Assembly: GCF_033118175.1 (NCBI RefSeq)
Contig: NC_083692.1
Location: 16,006,001 to 16,070,000, forward strand
Direction of reading: 5' to 3'
DNA from: Dama dama
Lineage: Eukaryota; Chordata; Mammalia; Artiodactyla; Cervidae
DNA length: 64,000 nt
The notes under the pieces were generated by a model. That model made no database searches, was not told the DNA's origin, and worked only from the letters and a program-made list of their open reading frames with translations. The position numbers were made by a program, and so were the translations under genes. Shown piece after piece: positions 1-12,292 of this stretch. How positions within the stretch are numbered: position 1 is the first letter of the stretch; each line of letters begins with the position of its first letter.

Positions 1-915
1 AAGGATTCATAATTGCTAGACGTATGCCCTTTACTCCCAGGAGCAGACGGTAAAGTTTAGCAAGATTACTACCTCTTTCTCCATTAAAATTCTCCCCACG
101 CAAGAGGCAGTTTTCTTGACAATTCAATCTGTGTCATCTCCAGTCACTTTCTGATTCAAGATTTTAACAATTTATCATCAAGGTTACTGATTGTAAGCGC
201 TAGACAGTGACCCTGGAGAAAAAAAGGGATTTTATTGGACAGTAAAGAACTGAGGTGATGGGGAATCTGACCTTAGGAAGGACAGCAACTGGGCGGCTGG
301 GTAGCTGGATTGAGGGCAGGTCCTTTAGGGGGGCTGCCATCTGGTGACCCTGTCTCAAAGTCTGATTGGCTGAGCTCGGCTCCTGGCCCCATCGCCTGTT
401 GTGGAAGGCAGTATGATCTACAGCCTTGCCAGGACCATGTGGAAAAGGAAGGGTGAAGTGGGGTGCTCTTATCATAAAGAGAGAAAAAGGTTGAGAAAAC
501 CACAGATATCCATTGCTGAATTGCACAAGGAATAACAGAATAAAAAAAATGCAAGGTGGTTTAGAGTTCATTTACTCAACCCAACAAGTTAAGGGGTTAG
601 GTAATCAAGACCCAGAGAGGTTAAATAATGTTTCCATGGCAAAGTCAGACCCCAAATCCAGGCAGGTTTCTCCGACTCTCAGAGCATGGCTTCTTCCGCT
701 TCACACTCTACAATGGACAAAGGAAGACAACACTGGACAGTTAAGTCTCTGGGATCTTCTCATCACCCCAGGTGATTTACTGAAATACGGCAGGTGTATT
801 TCAGTTTGCTTGTTCTTGGAGTATCTTTAATATTTTAGTTGCTCTATAAAAGAGGGTGGGACAAATGCCCTGCAACATTGATGGAAGCCAACACCATCTA
901 GTTGACCCCAGGCAC

Positions 916-941
916 GTGTGTGTGTGTGTGTGTGTGTGTGT
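916..941. repeat. (GT)n microsatellite
   Basis: A near-pure GT run that directly abuts a minus-strand Bov-tA SINE, a common position for GT/CA expansion at a SINE end. Confidence 0.95.
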
Positions 942-1148
942 TAAGTTGCTCCAGTTGCATCCGGCTCTTTATGACCCCATGGACTGTAGCCCATCAGGCT
1001 CCTCTGTCCACGGGATTCTCCAGGCAAGAATACTGGAGTGGGTTGCCTTGCCCTTCTCCAGAGGATCTACCTGACCCAAGGATTGAACCCACGTCTCTTA
1101 TGTCTCCTGCGTAGGCAGGTGTGTTCTTTACCACTAGCACCATCCAGG
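938..1148 (-). mobile_element. Bov-tA SINE
   Basis: The plus strand shows the reverse complement of the ruminant tRNA-Glu SINE: a gaccccatggactgtag block, then the ttctccaggcaagaatactg block and a degraded tRNA-like head with gcaggtgtgttctttacca. Confidence 0.9.
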
Positions 1149-2167
1149 CATGGAAGGGAGCAATAGGGTCACATGAGACTACTACTGCCCAGGAAGGGGA
1201 CACTGAGAAGGACAGCTGGCTCGGGTTGACTTCCCTCCCTCTCACCAACCCCAGGGTACCCATCTCCCCCAGTTTCAGAAGACACCCCAAAGAAGATGAG
1301 TCGGGCTGTTGACTCTGAGCAGAAGGGAACTGAGAGCCTGCGCCTCTTCTGAAAGCGAGGCATTGCCTGGTGCCTGTGTCTTGGAATGTGCTGGCTTCAT
1401 TGCTCTGACAGCATGAAAGATGTTTGGTTTTGTTCCCAGCGCTGTTATCATTTATCATCCTCTTATAAAAGTTGGCACCCTCTGCCTGTTACCCCTTCCT
1501 TCCCTCTCTCTCCCCATCCCCATCTCCAACGCAACCTCCTCATTCTGCCCCTGAGGGGAGCCCTCTTGCATTTGCCCCAGAGGAAATTCTCCCACATTGG
1601 CTCCCAGGAGTGCTCCAGGAGACACCTCAATTGAATTCAGCTTGTAAATATGTCCGGAGCAATTCCTCTGGGCAAAGTAATGTACTTGGGGCTTTGGGTG
1701 GTAAAACATAAGTAAGACAAGTCCCTGACTTCAAAGGACCTTGCATTCAGGCCAGGAAATAACTAGGAAGTCCCAGGCAAGAGAACACAGGCCTGTGCAG
1801 AGGGAGGGAAAAGGACCACACGTTTGGAAAGTTTGGGAGAGGCAGCACTGACAACCTTTCAGGGAGCGGAGGCTGTTGGGTGGGAGATGGTGGAAGACAG
1901 AAGGCGTGGGGGAAGAGAGAAAGGAGAAGGAAAGATGAAGGTGTCAATATCTTCAGAACAAAACGGCTGAGAACACAGATGAAAATGACAGCTGGAAGTG
2001 GAGCTATCAAATTTGAGCTAGTTTGAAGGTGTAAGAGGAGGATCCAGTGGAATGGGCAAGGTTGAAGGTACAAGAGAGAGGAAATAACTGATGAAGCAAA
2101 GGCCCCAAAGGGGCTAGGGGAAGGGCTGACTGTGGAGGGAAGTCAGAGCTCATCTTATTTCAAGAAC

Positions 2168-2472
2168 AAAAGTGAAAGTCACTCAGTGGTGTCCGACTCT
2201 TTGCAACCCTGTGGACCATACAATCCATGGAATTCTCCAGGCCAGAATATTGGAGTGGGTAGCCTTTCCCTTCTCCAAGGGATCTTCCCAACTCCGCGAC
2301 TGAATCCAGGTCTCCCTCATTGCAGGCAGATTCTTTACCAGCGGAGCCACCAGGGAAGTCCAAGAATACTGGAGTGGGTAAACTATCCCTTCTCCAGTGG
2401 ATCTTCCCCACCCAGGAATGGAACCGGGGTCTCCTGCATTGCAGGCAGATTCTTTACCAACTGAGCTATCAG
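2168..2472 (-). mobile_element. Bov-tA-type SINE with duplicated head
   Basis: A reverse-complement Bov-tA is followed directly by a second copy of its gaatactggagtgggta to caggcagattctttacca portion, giving a partial dimer of about 305 bp. The same dimer architecture recurs at 46115-46426. Confidence 0.88.
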
Positions 2473-2734
2473 TTGGTAAACAAAGACAAGGAAGAAATTG
2501 GTGTGTGACCATAAAGAGAAACTTGGTGACAAAAGGAAGCTGCATTGACTCCATCTTCTTAGTGAATCAGGAGCTGAGGTTACCTGGCTGAAGGTTGAAA
2601 CTGACTTGGGGCCAGCCTTAATAATACTGGAAATCAGAATATCTAATGAAGAAAAATGAAAAATATAAACTAAAACATAAAATAAAAATTCTAATCAATG
2701 ACAGAGTTGTCTAACATTAAGCCCCATTCTGAGA

Positions 2735-3125
2735 TGCAGTCTCACCCCAGGACCTTTGCGCATGCTGTTTTTACTGTTTAGAACACACGGCCCCTCACTC
2801 TGTATGGTTAACGTTTTCTCATCTTTCAGAGCCTGGCTTAAATATCATCTCTTCAGAGTGACTCTCCCCAATATTCCCACCTGGAGTAACTTTCCTCCCC
2901 ATCCCATAACTCTCCATCTCAGCTCCTTTATTCCTTTCTATCCCTCACACTTATACTCACTTTATTAACTGCTGCTGCTTCTTTTTTAGAAAACCTGTCT
3001 AACCCAAGTAGTATGGAAGCACCAGTGAAGCAGAGACCATACTTACCTTGTTTACTACTGGCTCCTTAATGTCTACCCATGTATCAAACACAGCAGGAAC
3101 TCAACAAATAGTTGTTGAGTAGAGA
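2735..3125 (+). repeat. LINE L2 remnant
   Basis: An old L2 3' end is recognised by the order of its phrases: cccaggacctttgcgcatgc, then gagcctggcttaaatatcat, ending in an actcaacaaatagttgttga-type tail. Confidence 0.7.
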
Positions 3126-3412
3126 AATGAATGTGTGTTTGGAGTGGAGCTAACAGCAAGCCTGAGTGGTTTTCCCCAAGGTTGAGGACCACAGGCAGAA
3201 GCTAAGATAGGATTGGGTATGCAGGACATGTATCAGTGGTGGGAGGCAGGGGGAACCTGTGGAAGATCAAGGGAAGGAAGCAAAGTTGTTGCAAATGGTC
3301 CAGAAGGCAGAACCAGGATGGGGCTGAAATGAAAGTGAAGGCAGAGCTGAGTTCAACCCATAACTTTGTGATTAGATGTGTGCAGAAATGGCATGGATTG
3401 TCTAAGGTGTAG

Positions 3413-3872
3413 GGTTGCCAGATTTAACAAATGAAAATACAGGACACCCAGTTAAATTTGCATTTCAGATAAACAACAAAAATCTCATGCAGTATTTGGG
3501 ACATGCTATGTCTCCCCGGTCGCTCAATGGTAAAGAATCAGCCTGCCAACGCAGGAGAGGTACGAGATGTGGGTTCTGGGTCGGGAAGATCCCCTGGAGG
3601 AGGAAATGGCAACTCACCTCACTTTAACAATATATCTAAAGCATGTCATGATAGGTGCATTTTATCAAGGGCCGTGTTACAGAGGTCATTCTGTATTTCA
3701 GTGTTTGCAGCCCATGGAAATTTTATGGGTAGAGGAGCCTGGCAGGCTACAGTCCATAGAGTCACAAGGAGTTGGAAACAACCTAGCATGCATACATGCT
3801 ATGCTAGAAATCATTCCTTATTTGTCTGAAATTCAAATTTAACTGAACATCTGGGATTTTTTCTGCTAATCC
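3413..3872. mobile_element. Palindromic nonautonomous DNA transposon, split by a SINE
   Basis: The left arm (3413-3500) begins agggttgccagatttaac and contains ttaaatttgcatttcagat. The right arm (about 3804-3872) contains tgtctgaaattcaaattta, an imperfect inverted copy. I recall this palindrome as a widespread mammalian MITE-like repeat but do not assert a family name. A Bov-tA sits in the centre. Confidence 0.7.
3511..3793 (+). mobile_element. Bov-tA SINE with replaced centre, inserted in a DNA transposon
   Basis: The tRNA-like head (cggtcgctcaatggtaaaga, gtcgggaagatcccctggag) ends near 3620, and the tail (gaggagcctggcaggctaca) resumes near 3711. About 90 bp in between does not match the SINE. 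The copy is flanked by the 10-bp duplication ACATGCTATG at 3501-3510 and 3794-3803. Confidence 0.82.
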
Positions 3873-4187
3873 TACCAGAATGGTAAGTTTTTGTCCTTGA
3901 AGTTATACAAGCTGAATCTGGAGCATCACTTAGAAGACCACTGGTTGAGATAACAGATGGTGGGCTTGGGTTGAAGAGCCCCACCCCACCTCTAATCGGG
4001 CATTCAGTTTCCCCAGTTTTCCTGGGACAGAGTGATCAGGCACAGGGCATCCTCTCCACTCCCCAAGAAGGATTTAATTCCCTGTCCCTGAGCCTGGCAT
4101 CTCCTTGTTTAGAGCTTGTCATTCAATTGCCTGCAGCAGCATCCCACACCCTATAACCCCATCCAAGAGCAGCTAGCCTGGGGCAGG

Positions 4188-4222
4188 GGTGTGTGTGTGT
4201 GTGTGTGTGTGTCTGTGTGTGC
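4188..4222. repeat. (GT)n microsatellite
   Basis: A GT run with a single C interruption, followed by a short purine-pyrimidine alternating segment (gcatgcacgc). Confidence 0.92.
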
Positions 4223-5164
4223 ATGCACGCTGACTTAGCTCATCCCTACTGCTGGCCACAGACATGGACCCACTCACCCACCCCTCCCACACCAGGGCTG
4301 AGCTCCCTCACCTCCCCGTGCACCTGATCGAGCCCCTCTCCTGGGTGGCAAGCTGTCACGCACCCCTGTGCTGCCCCCTCAGCCTGCCGTCACTGCGTGC
4401 ACTCGATTAGGGGATCTGAGTGACTTACAGGGGCTCCTCTTCCCCAGGGTCGGTATTTGCATAGCGTGATGGATGTTGAGATGTCATCTAAACACATCTG
4501 CACTTTGCATTTTAAACAAAGCAATTTCCAGAGGAAGCTGGGGGAGCTTTGTCTCCTTCCAGGAACATTTCCTCTGAGTCAAATTCTCTCTCTTTTTTTT
4601 TTTTTTTGGTGGTGGGGGGCAGTACTTTTCACATCTGTCCCAGGTCACTTTCCTCTACTTGTCTCCTGTTTACTCCCCTCCCCCACCCCACCCTCCTGTA
4701 GTGATGGCGGTGTGGAGCAGGGGATTACTTGCATCATAGGATGCAGAGGACATAGGATGTAGGGCCAGGTAGGGACCACCCACCTCCTCCTCGGTGCCAG
4801 ACACTGGCACCCCCTCCCCATGTCCACGCTGCAGGGGACCTGCAAACAGGAAAGTGACCTTAGACAGAACCAACTACACACCAGGCATTGCATCGCTGTC
4901 CACCTCCACCTCCCAGGATACCCTCAGATCCTCTGTGTTTAATTTGGGGACATAAGATCCCTTCTGTCTAAGCTCTGACCTCTGATAGCATATAACCAAG
5001 GCTTTTCCTCTGATAAATGAGTCTACCCCTTCCATCCAGGGACCTTTAGGATGATGATAGAAATACCCCTACAGTATTGGCCTATGAGGCTAGGCTGAAT
5101 GTTTTCAAAGCCAAGTGGAAAAGAACAAGGTATGAAATTCCTGGAATTTTGTCTCTAGTGGTGT

Positions 5165-5368
5165 GGTTTCCCTGATGGCTCAGATGGTAAAGAATCTGCC
5201 TACAAAGCAGAAGACCTGGGCTTGATCCCTGGGTCAGAAAGATCCCCTGGGGAAGGGAATGGCTACCCACTCAGTATTCTTGCCTGGAGAATTCTATAAA
5301 AAGAGGAGTCTGGAGGGCTACAGTCCATGGGGGCAAAAAGAGTCAGACATGACTGAGCGACTAACACA
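5165..5368 (+). mobile_element. Bov-tA SINE
   Basis: Complete in order: tttccctgatggctcagatg head, cttgatccctgggtcagaaa, then the ggctacagtccatgggggca tail ending in gactgagcgactaacac. Confidence 0.92.
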
Positions 5369-5797
5369 GGTTCACACACACACAATGCGGCCTGAAGGCC
5401 AGCAGCATCACCCCAGCTCAGTGACCTACAAGGGGCATGATTTTGGGCAAAGTCACTTAACTGGCATAGCAAGGCCCCCTCCAGAGGCCCCACTGCAGTC
5501 GTACATGTGAGCTGCGTGGCACAGAAGAAGCCTCCCTGTCCAGCTGGAAATTTTGAATATTAGTGAGCTGACCTGGATGGGCAGCAAGCTGGCCCTGGCA
5601 GGGGAGGGAGCAGACATCTGTGGTTCATGTGGCTTCTGTGAGGTCTTGTGGCTCCCTAATGTGGGAGAGATGGGGAAAGGACACTTACTGAGGGCCTGCT
5701 CTGTGTCTGGCCCTTAAATAATTAGTCTGAAATATGGTGTGGTGGTGAAGAGGAGAGATTTTAACTGAACTAAATACAGTGAGAAGAAAAAAGTGAA

Positions 5798-6147
5798 AAG
5801 GACTCTTGAGAGTCCCTTGGACTGCAAGGAGATCTAACCAGTCCATCCTAAAGGAAATCACTCCTGAGTGTTCATTGGAAGGACTGATGCTGAAGCTGAA
5901 ACTCCTATACTTTGGCCACCTGATGCGAAGAGCTGACTCATTGGAAAAAACCCTGATGCTGGGAAAGATTGAAGGTGGGAGGAGAAGGGGATGACAGAGG
6001 ATGGGATGGTTGGATGGCATCACCGACTCAATGGACATGGGTTTGGGTGGACTCTGGGAGTTGCTGATGGACCGGGAGGCTTGGAGTGCTGTGGTTCATG
6101 GGGTCACAGAGTCGGACATGACTGAGCGGTTGAACTGAACTGAACGG
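5798..6147 (+). mobile_element. BovB (RTE) 3' fragment
   Basis: The 3' end of the ruminant BovB LINE, running from gactcttgagagtccctt through tttggccacctgatgcgaag to the tgaactgaactgaac tail. A broken frame encodes HLMRRADSLEKTLMLGKIEG, part of the RTE open reading frame C-terminus. Confidence 0.93.
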
Positions 6148-6148
6148 T

Positions 6149-6346
6149 GAAAAGTGAAAGTGAAAGTTGCTCAGTCGTGTCCAACCCTTTTCGACCCCAT
6201 GGACTACATAGTCCATGGAATTCTCCAGGCCAGAATACTGGAGTGGGTAACCTTTCCCTTCTCCAGGGGATATTCCCAACCCAGGAATCGAACCCAGGTC
6301 TCCCGCATTGCGGGTGGATTTTTTACCAGCTGAGCCACAAGAGAAG
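6149..6346 (-). mobile_element. Bov-tA SINE
   Basis: A reverse-complement Bov-tA immediately follows the BovB tail at 6147, so the two elements are abutting or were mobilised into the same site. Confidence 0.92.
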
Positions 6347-6357
6347 GCTCTAACTCA

Positions 6358-6520
6358 ATACAGACTTGCATTCCACTCTGAGCTCCGTGACCTTATGTGA
6401 GTTGACGAAACTTTCTGAGCTTTAGTTACTCATAACATGAAAACAGCAGCCTTCATGTCAAATACCCAGCATGAGGAACAAACAGGGTAATATGTGTAAT
6501 TGTCTGGGATGCAGCTGGGG
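6358..6520 (+). repeat. MIR remnant
   Basis: A weak match to the MIR core (ctccgtgaccttatgtgagt followed by a degenerate tttctgagctttagttac). Confidence 0.5.
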
Positions 6521-6898
6521 TCCCGTTAACATCTTTACAGGGAACGGTAAGCTCCATTGTGCAGATGGAAAGGGAGGGGAGATGCCTAGCTGTGACCACA
6601 CTACCAGTGAGAGCAGAGCAGGGACTTTCGAGCCTAGGCCAGTCTGAATCCAAAGCCTGTGCTTCACGTCCATAACCGGTCCATGGAGGACGGAAAGCTT
6701 GACCCACTGTCTGTAGATGGGAGAGACAGATCTGACAATGGCCCTTCTCTGCTTGGAACACTGCCAGACTTTCCCACTTGTTCTGGGATAGACAGCAGTG
6801 TCCTCAACTAGGCTGACCACGCCACATTCAGTCTGGCCCCTCCAGAGAAGGCTGGAGCCTTCTCTCTTCCGCCCCTTTGCCACCGACTAACCAATCAA

Positions 6899-7100
6899 TC
6901 CCTTATAGCTCAGTGGGTAAAGAATCTGCCTGAAAGGCAGGAGACTCAGGTTCGATTCCTGGGTTGGGAAGATTCCCTGGAGAAGGAAATGGCAACCCAC
7001 TCCAGTATTCTTGCCTGGAGGAATCCCATGGGCAGAAGAGCCTGACAGGTTACAGTCCATGGGGTCTCAAGAGTTGGACATGACTCAATGACTAAACCAA
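6899..7100 (+). mobile_element. Bov-tA SINE
   Basis: The tRNA-like head reads tagctcagtgggtaaagaat with the intact B-box phrase ggttcgattcc. It is followed by the standard body and a gttggacatgactcaatgac tail, then a (CCAA)n-like tail. Confidence 0.92.
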
Positions 7101-7139
7101 CCAACCAACCAATCAAATGGTCTTCTTCTAGTTTCTTGG

Positions 7140-7460
7140 GCAATCCCAGAGCATATCAACCTCTCTCTGTATATGTCTCTCTCCCGGAAATGCTCTCCCC
7201 AACCTCACCTGGCTTCCTCCTCTCCTATAGGTCTCAGCCTCTACCTGCTCCTGAAGGATGGTTACTTATACAAACCCTGCTCCTCCAAAGACCAGGTTGG
7301 TTGCCCTGTTACACATGCTCATATGCTGCTGAAAGTCTCCTGGATAAGATGCCCTCATAAACCACTAGTTTGATGTCTATCTTCTCTGCTAAACCAGGGG
7401 TCCCCACCATACCCCAAAATCTAGTCCTATGCCAGGTGATGAATGAATGAGTAAAGAGAG
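7140..7460 (+). repeat. LINE L2-like remnant
   Basis: A pyrimidine-rich L2 3' segment ending in an L2-like gatgaatgaatgagt tail. The similarity is modest. Confidence 0.45.
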
Positions 7461-9157
7461 GGGGGCAAAGTCACTAGAATTTGTCAGGCCTCACTAAGAA
7501 AAGATGGTACATCCTGGATCAGAAAAGATTTGCCTTCTGGGTGTTCCCCTAAAACAGCTACCGCCCTTTGAGTCTGGAGGTGGGTCCTTGGAAGGGCACT
7601 TCCTGGGTCTGTGGAACCACAGGGTATACAGTGGAACCTCAGGGCAGCTTAAGGGGTCAGCTCTCTGGGATTCCAGGTAGCATCTGTTCTTTGGGGGTGA
7701 AGTGAATTTGCATCCGAGGCAAAATGAAGTATATGACATGGTGAGGTTTTCAGTCTTCCTCCACTGCACTCTGCCCATGCCCTCTGCTCAAGGAGAGACT
7801 TTGCTTGTCAGATCAGCTTCTAGCTCCTCTTTAGCTTGAGCAGGAAAGTGGAAAGAGACTGGAGAGGCTGAGATGATCTAGGTAACAAAGAGTTGAATCA
7901 GGGATGGGACAGCTGAGAAGGGGCACCTGGAAGGTTGAGTTAGGGGGAGCTGGGCTGGGACAGAGTACACAAGAAAGACTTCCCACAGCAGGTGCTACCT
8001 AGGAGAGAGAGAGATGAAAAAAGATTTCTGATGAAGTTTTGCTGTGCGTTGATCATTTAACATCCTGCTGGTGGTGGTAAGGGTATGCCAAGGGTAAGAC
8101 TAATGTCACTTTTTAATTATTTGTGGTGGCTGGACTGTTGTTTCTTTGGAAGTGACCAAAGAACAGGCATTGCATGTGGCATTGTGTCTTTATTTGGAAC
8201 ATGTAATTTAACGAGTCTTGAGAGTGGGGCCCAGTGTAGTCCGTGTGGCCCGTGTGTTGCTCTGGAATCTTCTCTCCTTTATGTCAGACCCTGGCTCAGC
8301 CGTGCTCCAAACTTGACTGTAGGGCTTGTCATGTGCGTCTGTGGGAGGAGGGGATGGGAGGCCCTTGTGATCCATCTTCTCCATAGGGGAGGTAGGGAGA
8401 GACTCTTCAGTAGCTGAGTGAGAGCCACAGTGCCCTGGCTTTGGCTTGTGACAGCTGCCAAGGGGATCTTTGCACCGATGAGCTAAGGACTGGGGCTGAG
8501 AAGCGGGGAAATGGTTGCAGAACTTCCTGGAAAAAATAAGTTGGAAAAAGTTCTCTAGAGACTCTTAACCCTTCCTCTTGTAGAGAAGACTTGGCTTCCA
8601 AACCATAAGACATGGGACTTTGAATGGCTATGCCCCAGGTTCCCAGCCCATCCCCAGGCCAGGGAAGGGAATGATAAGTGAAAGCCCACAAACAGAGCCA
8701 AATATGTAAGGACAGTCATGGGGAGGGTCATGTGGGGCCAAGAGGAATAGAAGGTGGAGGCACCTACGTTCTCATTCTTAACATCCTTAAACAGGGAGCA
8801 CATGGTCTACTACAAAGGCTCCTCACTGCTTCCAGACATGAAGCCATAGGTGCTATCTTTCTTCTCCCCAAAATGTTTGCATATAAATGGCAACCAGATT
8901 GGCCTGACTGCAGAAACTGCAGAACTGAAGCCCTCTCTCCTCGCACCTCTAGATTGAGTCTGAGTAGGAACAGTTCACATAGAGTGTGGGATGCTTGCCC
9001 CAGACAGACCTGTCGGGGCCAGAGCAAGACCAGGTGAGGGAGAGGTGGCATCTTGGGGCAGGAAGAGCTTGGGAATGACAGTTGACACCTCCAAATTCTG
9101 TTCCTTGCAACCATAGCGTTATTTTTTTTTCCTGATAATGCCCAGAATATATGTAAA

Positions 9158-9370
9158 TCAGGGTTTCTCAATCTCAGAACTCTTGACATTTGGGGTCAGA
9201 TTGTCCTTTGTTGTGGGCCTGGCCTGTGCAATGTGTGATACCCAGCAGCATCCCTGGCTTGCACCCAAGATACCAGTAGCGCCCCCAGTGTGGCTACAAA
9301 AGATGTCTCCAGATATTGCCAGGTATACCCTTGGGGGCAAAATTGGCCCCATTTGCGAACTTCTAGTCTA
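9158..9370 (-). mobile_element. MER5A hAT-type DNA transposon remnant
   Basis: The segment runs from gggtttctcaatctcagaac through cagcagcatccctggcttgc and atgtctccagatattgccag to cttctagtct, the MER5A layout in reverse. A BovB piece abuts its lower-similarity end. Confidence 0.8.
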
Positions 9371-9371
9371 A

Positions 9372-9640
9372 ATGTTGAAGCTGAAACTCAAATATTTTGG
9401 CCACCTGATGCGAAGAGCTGACTCATTGGAAAAGACCCTGATGCTGGGAAAGATTGAGGGCCAGAGGAGAAGGGGAAGACAGAGGATGAGATGGTTGGAT
9501 GGCATCACCAACTCAATGGACATGAGTTTGGGTAGATTCTGGCAGTTGGTGATGGACAGGGAGGCCAGGCGTGCTGCAGTTCATGGGGTAGCAAAGAGTA
9601 GGATGTGACTGAGTGACTGAACTGAACTGAACTGAGTCTA
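9372..9640 (+). mobile_element. BovB (RTE) 3' fragment
   Basis: It starts inside the element at gttgaagctgaaactcaaat and runs to the tgaactgaactgaactgag tail. A 78-codon frame encodes YFGHLMRRADSLEKTLML of the RTE C-terminus and stays open almost to the tail. Confidence 0.93.
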
Positions 9641-10469
9641 AATCAAATCAAGCAGTCCATCACCCCACAGTTTTTGAGACTCAAGGGTGAGATTATAATT
9701 TAGGCTCATTTCTCACAACTGTCAAGTAGGGGTATAAAATGGTAATTACTAAGCCCCTTCTGCTCCCCCAAATCTGTGTTTCTAAGATGAATTCTACTCT
9801 ACTGCCTTTGAGGCTAGGTAGAGAGTGAAGGTGGCTGTTGGCTAGATGAAAGAAAGAATTCACGGCTGGTGAAGATGGTCCGTGCTAACATCTGCTCTCT
9901 AGGGAGGCTCATTCTTTCTTCCCTACTTAGCCAACCCCACACCTGGCACCTTCTTGATGTCACTCCTGGATTGTCAATAGCCTCTCAAATTAACAGAGTT
10001 AATTCTTCCAGCCAGCCTCTAGAGTTGCCTTCACTGAGTATCCTCACCTCACTGGATGACAGCACTATGTTTCTAGTTGTTGGGGCTAGAATCTCTGAAA
10101 TCACATATGTCCCCCTTTCCCCTACACACTCCATATCCAACATTATCACCAAATTCTGGTGGCTTCAAAACTGATCCAAGACCCAAGCACTTCTTAGCCC
10201 CTGCTCTTCCCCTACCCTGGTCTAAGCCGTGGTCACCCCACCTGTGGTCTCCTGATTGGTCTTCCTGCTTCCATCCTTGTCCTTCTCTGACCTGTCATCA
10301 ACACATCAGCCAAAGGCTCCCGTTGAGATGAGATCATAGCTCTTCTTTAATCAAAATCTTCCACTTAAAGTGAAAGCCACACTTCCCGTGGCCTCAAACC
10401 CCCTGATGATTTGTGCTCCCTCCCCCATGCCCCTCCCGTTCCTTCCACCACACTCATTTTCCTGATGTT

Positions 10470-10915
10470 CACTGAGCACACCAGCATACTCCTACCTCAG
10501 GGCCTTTGTACGTGCCAGTCCCTCTGCTTCTGCAGGAAGAGTTCTGGAGAGTTCTTCCTACAGATGCCCACGTGACCCTCACCTTTCAACTTGCTGTTCA
10601 TTGAAACATTCTCAGTGAGGCTGCCCTGGCCACTCCTTCTAAAATGACATCCCCACTTCCTTTTCTTGTTCCATCCACCCCTCCCCTCCACAGCCTGTCT
10701 TTTCCCCTCATGGAACTTATCACATTTTAACCAACTATATGACCTGGTTACTTTCTGTGCTCATTGTCTTTCTCTTCCTCCCACTAGACTGTGTGCACCA
10801 TGAAGATATAGATCATGCCTCTTCTCTTTACTGGTGGAGTCTCTTTGCCCAGAAAAGTGTCTGGCACAGAATGAATGACCCTCAGTTATGTTTCTTCCCC
10901 CCTTTGATGCTTCAA
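10470..10915 (+). repeat. LINE L2 remnant
   Basis: The order of phrases matches an L2 3' end: cctcagggcctttgtacgtg, then actagactgtgtgcaccatg, ending gtgtctggcacagaatgaat. Confidence 0.75.
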
Positions 10916-11081
10916 ATCCTTTGCTAACACAAAGCAGGGATATTTGGGAGGACAAATGAAGAGAGATAAAGAAATGGATGAAAAAATGAGCTATTAGCTA
11001 GTCTATCACAATTATCTAGGCAAACCGAAGTACAGAAAATCTTAAAATATAGTCCAATAAAAATTTCTAATTTTTTATGAC

Positions 11082-11127
11082 ATTATATAATGTATAATGT
11101 ATATATATATAATGTATAATGTAGCAT
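11082..11127. repeat. AT-rich palindromic repeat
   Basis: Alternating TA with repeated tataatgta units makes a self-complementary AT segment. Confidence 0.8.
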
Positions 11128-12286
11128 GAATACCAGCTGTGTGTGGGGGACGGGTGTGGGTATTCATACATGTATACATGCACCAAATGTAGGTAAATTG
11201 AGAATTTACTGAAAATAATCCACATTGGGTACTTTCACTTCCACGAATACTTATTTCATGCTCAAGACTTGCTAGGTGTTGAGTTCAGACTGCCATGTGT
11301 CTCCTCTCTTCCAAGAGCTTCAGGGAACGTGACTGCTCACTGAAAGTGGATCAGACCTTGAGCTGTCTAGGTGTGTGGGTTCTGTGGGTATCATAGTTGG
11401 TTGGTTGCCTCCTAGACTTTCAAACCAACTCTTTTTGTGAGGCTGCTAGATTGATGTCTGGGACTGGCCCCACCCCAAAGTGGTCACAGTGAGGAGAGGC
11501 ACAAAATTCACCAGGATTCAGAATGAAGCCCAGATATTTTCCATGGTTGTAGGAAGATTTTTTTTTTCCTCTCTACTTATGATGCAAAATAAAAAGTTGG
11601 CAGTCTTCTTGTTACTATTAAAAAGGCTAGTTTGAAGACAAAGCATACAGACAGAAGAGGGCAGAACCGAGAGAATCAGAGGCATAGAGCCAGAGTCCTT
11701 TGACTTTGTGAACCTCGGGACCAAACCCTACTTGATGCCTGCCCCCATTTATAGATTTCACATCTATCCAATGCAATGAGTCCTGTAAGCCCATATAAGC
11801 TGGGGTGTTTCTACTCGCCAACAAAAAGCATCCTGATAGAGTCTTCTTGATTTCTTTCAGGCCCTTCCTTCTGCCTCACAGGACCTGAGTGTGTGCTGGT
11901 ACAACACGAGGGCATTCTGTACTGTCTGTGCCGTGTGCATACATACACAGACGCACTTCAAAGTCCTAAGGCGATGGATTGTGTCTGGTTCACGTATATC
12001 TGATGCTTCTGACACTAATGAAAATAATAAAGGGCCTCATTTTTATTGTTTCAAAGCCTGAAAAGTAGTAGAAGGGATTTTCAGACCACTTAATTTACAT
12101 CCCTGAATCTTGCTGCTGAACACACATTTTATGCCCATTTGAACCCCCAGAGAACCCTAAGTCCGAGTTGGTTCTTCCGATGGCCTCTCCTAGCATCAGC
12201 CTGAGACCTGCGGGCAGTGCTGTCCAGGGGACAGCCCGCCAGCCAAGATAATGTGTTAAGAGACTCTCTTGATAGGCCGTTCCTTA

Positions 12287-12292
12287 TTTATT
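12287..12292 (-). terminator. ESRRB: Candidate distal polyadenylation signal AATAAA
   Basis: The plus strand reads TTTATT, giving AATAAA on the ESRRB strand. It lies at the lower edge of the repeat-free block, so it is the likeliest end of the long 3' UTR. Confidence 0.5.

Larger units (their letters stand above)
1..12269. other. DNA downstream of ESRRB without a recognisable gene
   Basis: No open frame here resembles a known protein. The region contains five full or near-full Bov-tA SINEs, one SINE-interrupted DNA transposon, two BovB tails, L2 and MIR fragments, MER5A and simple repeats. Stretches such as 1-900, 1150-2160, 4230-5160, 5370-5790, 7450-9150 and 10920-12260 look unique, and I see nothing specific in them beyond the sites listed. 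Confidence 0.75.

Noticed and set aside
6899..6980. tRNA gene-like A and B boxes
   Set aside because: These belong to the tRNA-derived head of a Bov-tA SINE. The anticodon stem and acceptor pairing are not maintained.
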